Shown: piece by piece, positions 46,201 to 57,858 of the stretch
How the letters are laid out: each line of letters begins with the position of its first letter
Position numbering within the stretch: position 1 is the stretch's first letter
Assembly: GCA_903813345.2 (NCBI GenBank)
Contig: CAIIXF020000011.1
Coordinates: 2,318,571-2,382,570, forward strand
Length of the DNA stretch: 64,000 nucleotides
Source of the DNA: Owenia fusiformis
Lineage: Eukaryota; Annelida; Polychaeta; Sabellida; Oweniidae
Reading direction: 5' to 3'
Program-made: the position numbers and the translations under genes
Notes under the pieces: generated by a model
Database searches by the model: none
Seen by the model: only the letters and a program-made list of their open reading frames with translations
Told to the model about the DNA's origin: nothing

Positions 46201-49200
46201 TTTCAGATTCCTCCTTTACGATTGTGCAATGCATGTACGTTTATTCTTCATTGAGCCCCATCTATATTTCAGATTCCTCCTTTACGATTGTAACCCTGGT
46301 GAAGGTTTTAATTTACGCAGAGATGTCTACATTCGTATTGCGAACCTTGTGAAAAAACTCAATACAATTGAACCATGGACCCTCGTTCTGCCACCATGGG
46401 GACGATTATACCATTGGAAATCAAACGTTGAACAGATGAAGATTCCCTGGAGCCTATTTTTCGACATAGAGAGTTTAAATGCCCACATTCCAGTCATAGA
46501 GATGGAGGAATATATCTCAGTCATAGGAAAACCAGAAGTTGAAGAAATGTATTACCTACAAAGGTTTGTCATGACTTTTTTCATTTAGTGCACATGGCTA
46601 GCTTAGCCTAGCTAGCAGCTTTAGTTTAAACATTGAGGCCAACTTTTACAGAAAATGTTTTTCACAGTTCTGGACTAAAGTGGAAGTAAAGGCCCCATAG
46701 GCCTTGAAGTATCATATCTTTTTTGATATGAGATTTGCCACATATTCAAATTTGCCTTGCCTACTTTCAATGCACTCAATTGCTGGAATTACACATGGCG
46801 TTTTACAAAGCATCTTCGGTTTTAACCAGGTTTAAGAATTAGATGTAATCACGATTGCGGTTTTACAAAAGCGCTTTTCTAAAACTCCAAGAACCCTTGT
46901 CACTAGTAAACGGCATTAGTCGTTAGGGGCTTTAAGTGTACAGTGTAATACCGATCGGTTTTGTAAGACGCCTTACCTGGGTTTTTACTAGTTTTTAACA
47001 TTTGCCCTAAACGAAATATGACCTCATTTCACACTGCTATCTGACTATATCTAAATTGAAAAATGGATGATGGTCGCCAGGTCACATCGAAATCAAGTGT
47101 TATCTTCAGAGAATATGTACATATTTTTCTTTTACCTTTTTATTATGTTTTCTCATGATTAAAAAAGATAAATAAAAATTATGCAATGTCACGCGTTTTG
47201 GCAAATTATGGAAGATCAGTTTTGTCTTAGATGCAAAAAGAATACATTTACAGGAGATGTACACATACATGTATGCTGGATATTATCCATAACTACATCG
47301 TTAAAAGTGCACGAAAGGCGTTTTAGAAAAAACAGGTGTAATTCCAAAATATAATTCCTAAGACGCTTTAGAAATGTTGGTGTAATCAGAATGGCGATTT
47401 TATAAAGCGTTTTCCACTAAAACGTTTTAGCGGATTTTGTGGTGTAATTCCAGCAAATGGCTATGCCTTTGTCAGCTATAAAATCCTTCTGATTTTACAT
47501 TGTAGCAAGTAATCTCATATTACTGGTCATGCCATTCAATCTTGCTTAGCCTTGTCTCCTATCAGCCTATCTGAATATAACTTCATCCAAAGTTGCAAAC
47601 TTAAAACCAAATTAAACATTTTAATACAGGCAGCTGAGTATTATTTGCATTGGTATGTTTCCCATCACATTGATCAGATAATATAACAATTTGCTTATGG
47701 CAGTGATCTCCCCAAATCTTTTATTAGATTGCTGCAAAATTCTCATTTTCACAATTCAGACCAAAATTGATCAAAATATGCCAATTTTTCATGATTTTTC
47801 TCATTTTCAAGTGGGTGCAAATGGATTTTTGAGTGGGTGCAATCCTATTTTCAAAATCTCAGCTGGGTGCTGCGCCCACTTGCTTTAATGCTGGGGAGAT
47901 CACTGGGATCAGTAAACGTTTGCACTTGACTTAGATAAGGTCAATATATTTGATGTGATGTACACCAGGTTAGCAGTGGTATTCAAAGAAGGGAAGAAAG
48001 TCACTTATGTGTTGTTGAAACTATTGAAATTGTAAAATTGTAAACTATTGAAACTGTGAAATTGTTAACTATTGAAATTGTAAACTATTGAAATTGTAAA
48101 ATTGTCAACTGTTTATCGAAATTGTATTTCTATTGACCTGATCCCTTTCATAATATAAACTAATATGATATGTTAGTGGAATAGAAAAGGCCAAATTAAG
48201 AAAATCAGAATTCCTAATTAATGGAAGGGAAACTGTAATTTCTGAATTATTCATAAATCAAAACTATTGATTGATGGGAAAAATAATTAATTGCATCAAG
48301 ACAAATATGTGTAATACCTCAAATGGTGTTTCACTCACAGAGGTATTCTACACATAGGGTTTATTTTACAAAAGTTAATTGGTGTGCTGTTAATTGGGTT
48401 CAATAATGAACTTGAAGTCTTATGTAAGATGAGATATAAAGCGTTTTATTCCAAACACAAATATTATGACATACACATGTCCGACATCTCAGATCTAGCA
48501 ACCCCATAGGCAATTGGTTAAAACACATCACGTGGAACAAAACTAGGTCACTAAACACGTGGCCTGATAAACAAAAGATGTTGATGAGTGAATATATCAG
48601 CTAACACTACAATTGGTCACTTGTCTTTAAAGTGTTTCACTTACATATGTTTTACATATGCTTCATATGTTTTACATTTTAAATCCAAGGTATTCAGAAG
48701 GCTTTACAGTAGTTTTGCAAACAAGGAAAATCCACATGGAATTGGGTACTTGACCATTGACATAGAGAGGAATTTTTAGAACTATAAAGCTATTAATTTA
48801 TTATCACGGTTGAGATCATTAAATTATAGATAATTCCCAATTCAAATACAACCAAGATATACCAATTTACTATATAAAACAAGTCTTAATCAATTTTTCA
48901 TATTTCCAGATTTAAAGAAGGCTGGAATGGTGGCAAATGGGAAGAAAAATTGGAAAGAAGAGAATGTCTCGAGAACTGGGGATATGCACTAGGTAAATAC
49001 AAAAGTACAATAAAACATGTCTAAGTAGAACACCTTTTGAACATCTAAAAAGGTTTACACTTGAGAGGTGTTCCACTTATAGAGCTTCATTTAACATAAA
49101 GTCAGTTGGTCTTGAGAGCAGGTCAAAAGTCTGATCAGTTCTTGGAATACGTATTTCCTTTCTATGACGATAATTATCCTGATACAGTGTTTGTCAACAA

Positions 49201-51610
49201 AGTGATCGAGATAGCAGTACGTTTCCCCGATCAAGAGACTATCAGACGTATGATTATTGCCTTTAACATGAATTGCTATTTGCATAATTTGCCATTTGAA
49301 TGAACTGCCATTTGAATGCCATTTGACTGAATTGCCATTTGAATGAACTGCCATTTGAATGCCATTTGACTGAATTGCCATTTGAATGCCATTTGACTGA
49401 ATTGCCATTTGAATGCCATTTGAATGAACTGCCATTTAAATGCCATTTGACTGAATTGCCATTTGAATGCCATTTGACTGAATTGCCATTTGAATGCCAT
49501 TTGACTGAATTGCCATTTGGATGCCATTTGACTGAATTGCCATTTGAATGCCATTTGACTGAATTGCCATTTGAATGCCATTTGAATGCCATTTGACTGA
49601 ATTGCCATTTGAATGCCATTTGACTGAATTGCCATTTGAATGCCATTTGACTGAATTGCCATTTGAATGCCATTTGACTGAATTGCCATTTAAATGTCAT
49701 TTGACTGAATTGCCATTTGAATGCCATTTGACTGAATTGCCATTTGAATGCCATTTGACTGAATTGCCATTTGAATGCCATTTGACTGAATGCCATTTGA
49801 CTGAATTGCCATTTGAATGCCATTTGACTGAATTGCCATTTAAATGCCATTTGACTGAATTGCCATTTGAATGCCATTTGACTGAATTGCCATTTGAATG
49901 CCATTTGACTGAATTGCCATTTGAATGCCATTTGACTGAATGCCATTTGACTGAATTGCCATTTGAATTTATTACGAGAACATATGGAAACTCTGAATTT
50001 TTGTTTGTTTCTAAAAAGTTGCTTCAATCATATGAAGGAAGTGGGGTTAAACATTAATTACACTCTGTATAGCCTTATTGTATTTGATGGTTGATCCTTT
50101 ATTAAACCCCAGACATACAAACCAGATCAATATTGTCATGAATAATCAATGACAATTTCAGCTGTTATGCCTGGAAAAGTAGCTATATAATCAACTTAGA
50201 TTACATAGTTTGTGCTATTCCCTAAACAGAGTAGAAATTTGCAGATTTAGAAAAATTGAAAAGATAAATTGTGAATGATTTGTAAACTGTACATATTTTT
50301 AGATTAAGCAAAGGTCAAACATTTATACAATCACCTAAACTCTTATTGTACTATGACAATGATACGTATGTTGATCTGAATTTTTGTTTCTTTTTTCTCA
50401 ATTATTTCATCAAAGTGAAACATACAGATTTTAACAGATTGAATAAAAAGTTGATGGGTGAAGAAGGAGAGGGGGGGGGGGCTATTCAAGACTGTTATAT
50501 TTTGTGCATTTGACTATACATGTAGGTTTGGTAATGAGAATTTATCATTGTAATAGATTGATTTGAAATTGCCACGGCCATTTCTTGTATGTCTGACTAT
50601 TTGTATTATGCGTATGTAAATTGTAAGGTGGCCATTTTGGATTTTAGATTCACTATTGTTCACCATATTTGTTGACTCTAATCCCTTTGGTATCTTAACT
50701 CATAATTTAAGGGATTGGACAAAAGGGTGGAACATTGCAGTGTGCCACCCGTTCGATCATCACCGTTAAATTTTGAATAATTTTTCCAGGTGATGACAAT
50801 AACTGGCACGGCTGGTTCTGGGGGTACAACAAATTCTCCGCAAAACATTTTGAATGCCTCTCAGTCCAGATGGAGGCCTGTAGCATGACCACTTTCCTTA
50901 CCAAAGAAACTCGGGCAAAATCGGTGATGCTACACCGAGGAGAGCAGCTAATTCATGGTGCATTTGATTCATGGTCATCTGAATGGTGGTCGGCACGTCG
51001 CAGTTTACGATTCGCAAAACATTTACGAGAAGTAGCAGCAGATTTCAGGGCTAAGTTTCTCGATTCTAACGATGAGAAAGATAATACTTTATTTGAGGAT
51101 GATTGGCGGGGAATGTATCGAAAGCCTGGTGAAGCCAAAGGCGGACCTTACGTTGCGGTTCATTTGCGTCGCCGTGACTTCTTGTACAGTCACGAAAAGG
51201 AAGTACCATCTATTGAAGAATCTGCCAATCAACTTGAAAAAATTCTCGATGAACAAAGGGTGACAAAATTATTTGTTGCAAGTGATATGCCACGATCTGA
51301 GTACGATGAACTTAAACATCATTTAAATGGCTACCAAGTTCATCGTTTCATACCTGATTCTGATTTGCTTGATTTATACAAAGATGGCGGAATAGCGATA
51401 ATTGATCAAATCATATGCTCGCATGCCAAATATTTCGTAGGAACATCTGTTTCAACATTTTCATTCAGAATCCATGAAGAACGTCAAATATTAGGCTTTA
51501 ACCCTGATATGACCTATAATAGACTTTGTGGAAAAGAGGAAGGAAAATGTGACCAACCGTCATCTTGGCCCGTGAAATATCCAACCAATAATAAACATAC
51601 AGAGCTTTAA
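43267..51610 (+). CDS. POFUT2: GDP-fucose protein O-fucosyltransferase 2, four exons
   Basis: POFUT2 adds O-fucose to folded thrombospondin type 1 repeats in the ER. Exons are 43267-43421, 46273-46563, 48910-48992 and 50790-51610; phases agree and the product is 449 aa (human about 429). Exon 1 holds the signal peptide ([18 protein letters not shown]). Exon 2 has [19 protein letters not shown] with the catalytic-type Glu at about residue 62, and [10 protein letters not shown]. Exon 4 has the GDP-fucose binding HLRRRDF at about residue 300, [34 protein letters not shown] and the tail [15 protein letters not shown]. The sequence ends KHTEL, which resembles but does not equal a KDEL-type ER retention signal. 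The exon 2 acceptor is duplicated 66 bp upstream in frame, and intron 3 carries a 27-bp minisatellite. Confidence 0.96.
43422..44982. other. POFUT2 intron 1, left part
   Basis: Includes a G-homopolymer near 43615-43627 and AT-rich sequence. No gene is seen. Confidence 0.45.
44983..46074 (-). mobile_element. Degenerate mariner-type transposon, about 1.1 kb
   Basis: The ends CGAGGGGTGATCCAAAAGTC and their inverse are flanked by TA. Similarity between ends continues inward for about 200 bp to CCACCCGGAACGGTATT. A minus-strand frame at 45321-45515 ends [20 protein letters not shown], which resembles the C-terminus of mariner transposases (…W.KC...G.YVEK). The catalytic residues are not visible, so it is non-autonomous or decayed. 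It lies in POFUT2 intron 1. Confidence 0.75.
46113..46148. mobile_element. Ultra-short palindromic element with exact 7-bp duplication, 36 bp
   Basis: It starts CATGGGCTTTCC and ends ATGTCCATG. Both flanks are TTATCAC, an exact 7-bp match. The inner palindrome is weaker than in the other copies. Confidence 0.75.
46165..46290 (+). repeat. 66-bp tandem duplication of the POFUT2 exon 2 acceptor and exon start
   Basis: GAGCCCCATCTATATTTCAG followed by ATTCCTCCTTTACGATTGT occurs twice, with AG at 46205-46206 and 46271-46272. The offset is 66 bp, a multiple of three, and the frame stays open from the first acceptor through the second. Confidence 0.93.
46779..47457. mobile_element. Inverted-repeat element, about 680 bp, in POFUT2 intron 2
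   Basis: The left end TTGCTGGAATTACAC is inverted at the right (GTGTAATTCCAGCAAA). Sub-terminal copies of GCGTTTTA..AAAGC occur in both halves. No transposase. Confidence 0.72.
47458..48909. other. POFUT2 intron 2, right part
   Basis: Contains a simple tract of ATTGTAAACTATTGAAA-type words at about 48014-48120. No gene is seen. Confidence 0.45.
49295..49970. repeat. 27-bp minisatellite in POFUT2 intron 3, about 24 units
   Basis: The unit is GAATGCCATTTGACTGAATT plus GCCATTT. Since 27 is a multiple of three, several long open frames run through it on both strands (for example repeats of ELPFECHLT); I treat them as artefacts of the repeat. A few units are shortened. Confidence 0.95.
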
Positions 51611-54011
51611 CCCTTTGAATACCATAGCGTAACTCAATTTTTGCTTATTTTGCCAATACTATCTCAATATATATGCAATATTTCATGTTCATCTCGATAA
51701 TATTATTATGTAGACCAATCTTACATTATATTTTTTCTGTTTGAGCTGAGCGCTAGGGTGAATCTAGTAGATAAAAATATTGGTTTCAGTCCCAGTGAAT
51801 ACATTTTCTGATACTCCCTATAATGTTAGTAGCCCATATTGACTGAGTTCACATTTAATTAGTGAAAACAAATGCATATTGCAAAGCAGACGGCTCATGT
51901 ATATCAGCTTTTTATTTATTCAGCAGATTGAAGCTGATAAAATATACATATATTCAATTGCCATGACAACTGTACAAACTTTGAAACAATATGCAGAATT
52001 CTATTCAAGACAATGTATTCAAATGTCAATGTTGTGATTTATTTATCAGAATCTCATTCAAAAAATATTGACTGTTATTGTATTTATCTACATACTTAAT
52101 CGCATTCATTATTATGCCAAATGTACAGTAAAACTTGTGTTGTAGAACATGTTTGGTACTGTAGATACACTTATTTTGAGGCTACTCAATTTGTCGGATT
52201 TGCTCAATTTCAAATATTGGCGGGTATTTAATTTGGCGGATTCAGGACTGACGTTTAATTTTTGTCTATGATTATGTTATTTGGACAGGTATTTACTAAG
52301 CTATTTTCTGTATTTCCTTTGGAATAATACAGAATTGATGACACATTGACAGGAAATTTCTGAACTGCATTTGACAAAAATTCCAAACTGAAATTTGATG
52401 GATTTTTAATTTGGCAGATTTTCTGAATACGCCAGGCAAATTAAAAGGGGAGCCAAATTAAGTGTATCTACAGTACCTTAAAGTAGTGCTCCACTTCGGA
52501 GGTGCTCTATTTACAGTTTCATTTTACATTCAGGTAATTGGGTTTCAATGTTCCATAAAAAGTGTTCCATACTCAAGTGTTCCACATACAGAGGTGTTCC
52601 ACCTACAGAGGTGTTCCACTCTAAGGGCTTTACTGTATTCATATAGCATGATTTTTATGCAATAGTTGAAATGTCATAATCATTAAAATACCATGTAAAA
52701 TAGAAAGACAGAGGCGAGAGTAAAATTAACAGGAAATAACATACTCTCCCCGTGAAAAGTTTAGCAACTTCCAGACTTGAAGTTTGCATGAAAATGACAA
52801 AATCCCAAATATTCAGAAATGGGTAATAAGCACTGAATATAAAAAATCTGTTGGTAAGCCATTACATTCATGGTTGAATGTCAGAACATTCATGGTTGAA
52901 TATCAGACTTTCCATGGGTTGAGCTACCTTAATGGTCGTAGGAGATTTTCACGGATTAATAAATAAGAGTACATAAATAGTGTAGCTAGAAATCATAAAT
53001 CAGCATATTCATGCTTTGATTTCTTTCTTGACTGTTATATGTTTCATTACACAAATTGTATATACGTTTAGCCAAATTCATGTACAAATGTGCACAATGT
53101 ACTTTAAACTCACAAAATAATGTTTTATATTGGTGCTATTGACTGATATGCATGTACACTGTATATACATGTACATTAAAATCAATATATTCTTTACATA
53201 TGAATACTATTGAGATTAAAACTTACAAATATGAACACTTTTAATCCTGTATTTTAGGTGTTTCATTTATTTGAAATCCCCTTACGTTAATGTTGTAACT
53301 CGTTTGTAAATCTTTTTTATTTATTTATGCAAAGGATATCACAGTAAAACACAATGTTCAGAAGTCGTGAGTTGTAAAATTGTAAATCTATTATTAGGAC
53401 TTTGGAAAGTTGATCGTTTTTTTCGACATTGTTTATAATATTGTCAGTTGAGGCTGAAGTAAGTAATTGATTGAGAAACTTTAGAAAGTCTTCATGACAT
53501 TGCTGTTCTTAGATTAAGCTATTTGATGTATTTGAATAGTCCTTTGATGGCTTTACGTAGGTAGTTATTTTATGACTTGAGATAGTCATTTGATGAATTT
53601 AGATAGTCATTTGATGGCTAACAGCTGTAGACAGTCATTTGATGGCTTTAGGAAGTTTATTGTGGTAAAGAAATTCCATAGAACTGTTGTATTTTATTTA
53701 CTATTTATGTATCACATTTTAAAAATGTACAATAGAGAAACAAAAAGACTTATCTAGGGGAATCAGTTTTGACCCAGAAATTATGGGTGAACTTTTCACT
53801 ATTTCAGAAATATCTTCCAATTTCATTTACTTTGATAATAATGCAAAGGATATTCATAATTACTGTCATAAATCAAGCCAATAATACCCTAGTTTCTTTG
53901 GGCCACAAAAAGGGGCCAGGATTTGTTGAAAAGTTAAAAAAAAGTTCTATTGCCACTCATGGATATATCATAATCTACAATTGTAATCAAGTTCATATTT
54001 ATACAAACATA
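51611..54011. other. POFUT2 3' flank and intergenic sequence
   Basis: Contains a fragment related to the AGTGTTCCAC/GGTGTTCCAC repeat at about 52480-52630 (also near 49030-49080) and a small GATAGTCATTTGATG repeat at about 53550-53645. No gene is seen. Confidence 0.45.
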
Positions 54012-54443
54012 CAGGGCGACCAGAAAAAAGTGGATCGCTGTTTTTTTTCATTTAACTTCCACATAAATACCATGACCAGGTTAATTTTAGATGGATATAT
54101 GGATATATCATAATCTACAATTGTAATCCAGTTCATATTTATACAAACATACAGGGTGACCAGAAAAAAAGGATCACTGTTTTTTCATTTAACTTCCACC
54201 ATGGGCTTTCAATATTAGAAAGCCCATGCTTCCACATAAATACCACGACCAGGTTCATTTTTGTCACAAATGTACATTAGTCAATGCATAACATTATGTC
54301 AAAGAGTGAAATGTCAATCTCTTTTCATTTTTATTTCATGCCTATTTCAGGACATGCTCCAAATGTGCTTCCTGGCACTAAAGATAACTTGGATTTCACG
54401 TGCAGTGAACTGGTCATTGGTCAACTTTTTTTTGGTCACCCTG
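54012..54443. mobile_element. CAGGGTG-family element with a tandemly repeated left end
   Basis: The left end CAGGGCGACCAGAAAAAAG recurs as CAGGGTGACCAGAAAAAAAG at 54152. The right end TTTTTTTTGGTCACCCTG closes the element. The 54012 and 54152 units are paralogous over about 90 bp, and only the second contains the 29-bp palindrome. Confidence 0.75.
54200..54228. mobile_element. Ultra-short palindromic element with exact 7-bp duplication and an empty-site paralogue, 29 bp
   Basis: CATGGGCTTTC, a 7-nt loop, then GAAAGCCCATG. It is flanked on both sides by CTTCCAC. The sister repeat at about 54050-54070 reads TTTAACTTCCACATAAATAC without interruption, giving the pre-insertion site. Confidence 0.85.
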
Positions 54444-55833
54444 TATCTTGTTTTCAATTATGCTTAATATATGAGAAACAATAGGATAAGGGTAAAATAT
54501 CAGTCTGGTATTTATAAGAATTTAATACATTAGTAGAATGTGGTGGTAGGGAGGGGGCGGGACCATTAAGTATTGTAGACAAGACACCCATGTCCAATTT
54601 ATGGTTAAAAGAAATGAGAGATTAATGGGATCAGGGTCAGAATATTATACCAGTTATCACCAGTTATTAGTTAATGTGTTATAGATCATTTTGTGAAATA
54701 CATGTAATATAGTACATATGGTACTATTATGCAATTCCAAAAGGATTTTTGATGTTTAATAAATAAATGTTTCAATTATTACACAAATCATGTAGTTCTG
54801 TGTAAAATAGTTGTCTATGTAACACACAGTGGCCACGGCCAGTGAAAAACCAAATTAAACCAAAAACCAAATTAATGATAAAAATGACATGGTCAACTTA
54901 AGAAACACCAAAATGAGGTTACAGTAAGTTTTAAATAACCAGTAACGAACTCCCTTAAAAAGGATATGGGCAATAACTTGCATGTTTTCACTTATCCAGG
55001 AATCTTATCTGTTTTTAACAATATTTTATCACTTTTTGATGGACATAACATGCTATGTATATTTTAGCCTTATTTTATTTCGCATCTTTTGTACATTTAG
55101 CATTTTTAACTCTCAAGTATCACTCTTCTATAACTAACCCCTAGAAATGCATAAGACATTCCCTTTGTATAATTGTTTTGTTAAGTTTATTATTGAAAGT
55201 ACCTTATTAACATCTAACAGTCATCCAATAAACCACATAAGCAGCAGACACATAAAAACAAATAACATAATCATATCTGATAAGCCAAATGGGTTGTTCA
55301 TAAACACAAAATGCAAGGTATAGTAGAGTGAGTATATGTATACACCAGTTCCAAATAAAAGGGAAGGACCAAAATTGTTATATTACAACATATTCAGTCT
55401 TCAACATGCAATATATTCAGGTTTTTTTTCAACTTACAATATTACAAGTTTTTGCAACACTCAATATATTTTTATCTTCAACATTCAACATATTAAATAT
55501 TTTTGATATTAAATCTTTGCAACACTTGATATATTAAGTGTTTTTAACAAACAATATTTTATATCTCCTCTTTGGTAACATATTTAGTATTTCCAACTCT
55601 CCATTACTAAGTATTTTCAACTCTCAATATATTCAATATCTACAACACTTAAGTTATATTCAATTTGATTCAGTATTTAAAAATACCTCCCATAATACAT
55701 AGAAAATATATACTGAACAAATATTCACTATATTTGTATTCATCAACAATTTAAACATGTCAGACAACACAGTGAATATGACATGACTGTTTAAACAATA
55801 ATAACATAAAAATAAGAATGCAGCTCTGAAATA
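54444..55833. other. Intergenic AT-rich sequence
   Basis: No gene is seen. The stretch about 55390-55650 repeats loosely related words such as CAATATATTCA and CAACA. Confidence 0.45.
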
Positions 55834-55910
55834 CAGGGTGTCCATGAAGTCTCTTTACAATTACAATACAAAGTTGGTGTAAAGTGTAAAAAGACTTCAT
55901 GGACACCCTG
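55834..55910. mobile_element. CAGGGTG-family MITE, 77 bp
   Basis: It begins CAGGGTGTCCATGAAGTCTC and ends GACTTCATGGACACCCTG, flanked by TA. Confidence 0.88.
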
Positions 55911-55970
55911 TATCATTATAGTTATAGACAGTTAGCCAATACAAAAAACATTTTTAATTTTAATGTATAA

Positions 55971-56043
55971 CAGGGTGTCCATAAAGTCTCTTTACAATTG
56001 CAATACAAATTCTGTGTAATGTGTAAAGACTATGGACATCCTG
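55971..56043. mobile_element. CAGGGTG-family MITE, 73 bp
   Basis: It begins CAGGGTGTCCATAAAGTCTC and ends GACTATGGACATCCTG. It sits 60 bp from a sister copy and is clearly related to it. Confidence 0.85.
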
Positions 56044-56154
56044 TATATCCGTAATTGCAGCATTTGATCACATGACCCGCATGCCATCTATTGTGGGGCA
56101 TCTACATATATGTACACTAGGTCATGGACTCAATGAAATGATAGATATACACAA

Positions 56155-56592
56155 TTCCACTTGTTACTGTCACAAAGATCAGGGTAACCTAGACATGTTT
56201 CCACTTGTCACTGTCGCAAAGATCAGGGTAACCTAGACATGTTTCCACTTGTCACTGTCTCAAAGATCAGGGTAACCTAGACATGTTTCCACTTGTCACT
56301 GTCGCAAAGATCAGGGTAACCTAGACATGTTTCCACCTGTCACTGTCGCAAAGATCAGGGTAACCTAGACATGTTTCCACTTGTCACTGTCGCAAAGATC
56401 AGGGTAACCTAGACATGTTTCCACTTGTCACTGTCGCAGTGATCAGGGAAACCTAGAGATGTTTCCACTTGTCACTGTCGCAAAGATCAGGGTAACCTAG
56501 AAATGTTTCCACTTGTCACTGTCGCAAAGATCAGGGTAACCTAGACATGTTTCCACCTGTCACTGTCGCAAAGATCAGGGTAACCTAGACCA
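56155..56592 (-). repeat. 43-bp minisatellite copied from the CNK terminal exon, 10 units, distal block
   Basis: On the minus strand each unit contains GATCTTTGCGACAGTGACAA then GTGGAAACATGTCTAGG, nearly the last nine codons and stop of the gene at 57859. Period 43 bp. This block lies about 1.3 kb beyond the stop codon. Confidence 0.93.
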
Positions 56593-57682
56593 CAGTACTG
56601 TACTCTATGTTAACTTTAATGTCATGATTTCTGGCTAGCTAGGATGATTAATTACCAACATATCTGGATAGCGCCTTAGATTTAACTGCCTAGAGTGCCT
56701 GAACTTGATACCATAGCATTAAAATCAGTTATGCTGGCAGTTAACTTGAATTAAACCGTCTGTTAATTGTACTTAGTTTAAGATTTTGTTTTATGATAAT
56801 TCAATTCAAAATTTGTATTTATTTAAAGTGAATTCAATTCTCTTTACAATGGTACCACAATCGAGGGGATCCCAGTTATAATATTTAAATGATTGGAAAC
56901 ATTCCATTGCTGGTCAAATACTCAGTTGTTGAGTTTACTATTCAATTAATTAGAATGGTAATGTTTTAAAGTAAAAATTCATTCTCTGATCAGAATTCAA
57001 ATAAGCTGAATAAATATTGATGGATGCAGAATTAAATTAGCTTTTAGATACAGTTCATCTCATTCCTTACTCATTCCTATAAGTATGTCTAATTAATTTT
57101 TATAACAGAGTAAAAATTCATCAAAAGTTAGTGAAACTGTACAATCCAATGTATTTTACCTATACCAGAGCTAACATTTCACTCTGGATTAATTCCTCGC
57201 TGTATTGTTTTTCTCTGTAGCTGCTGATAAACCGTTGAGTTGTAAACATGCCTGCACATTACTAATGCCTTATTCCATGCTCTTTCTAATGATATAAGTC
57301 TCATAGAAATAAAATTCTGATCTTAAATAGAAAAAGTCATTTAGAAATTGATTGTCTAACTGATGATCAGTTGATTCCAAAGTGCCCTCTTCATTTGAAC
57401 TGCTAATTTCTTAAAAAGTGTTACGCTTACAAACTTCAATCTTTCTCTAGATGGTGTGAAACATGACATTAATGGCCTGTTAACTAATTTGTTCATGAAA
57501 AATACTAGATTGCACAGAGATATAGAGATAAAGTTTAAACATGCAGAATTCTACTTCAACTTTATTGCCAGAGCTGGATGCCTGATTCCTCTGCTTGTAG
57601 CAGCAGCATAGCCAGATGTTGTGATTAATGGGTTTTGAGCTTGACATTAATGTTTGCCAATTTTACAGGATTTGCAGTACTG
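56593..57682. other. Spacer between the two 43-bp repeat blocks
   Basis: AT-rich and non-coding as far as I can see; presumably within or just past the CNK 3' UTR. Confidence 0.45.
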
Positions 57683-57858
57683 TGAGACATGTTTCCACTT
57701 GTCACTGTCGCAAAGATCAGGGTAACCTAGACATGTTTCCACTTGTCACTGTTGCAAAGATCAGGGTAACCTAGACATGGTTCCACCTGTCACTGTCGCA
57801 AAGATCAGGGTAACCTAGACATGTTTCCACTTGTCACTGTCGCAAAGATCAGGGTAAC
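57683..57858 (-). repeat. 43-bp minisatellite adjoining the CNK stop codon, 4 units plus the exon copy
   Basis: The repeat unit is continuous with the coding end. The fifth, rightmost copy is the genuine exon end with the TAG at 57859-57861. Confidence 0.93.

Noticed and set aside
49263-50057. Long open frames on both strands with FKWQFSQMA or ELPFECHLT repeats
   Set aside because: They result from a 27-bp repeat whose length is a multiple of three; no domain, and three frames are open at once.
53769-54113. 114-aa plus-strand ORF
   Set aside because: It runs into the CAGGGCGACC element and has no recognisable protein features.
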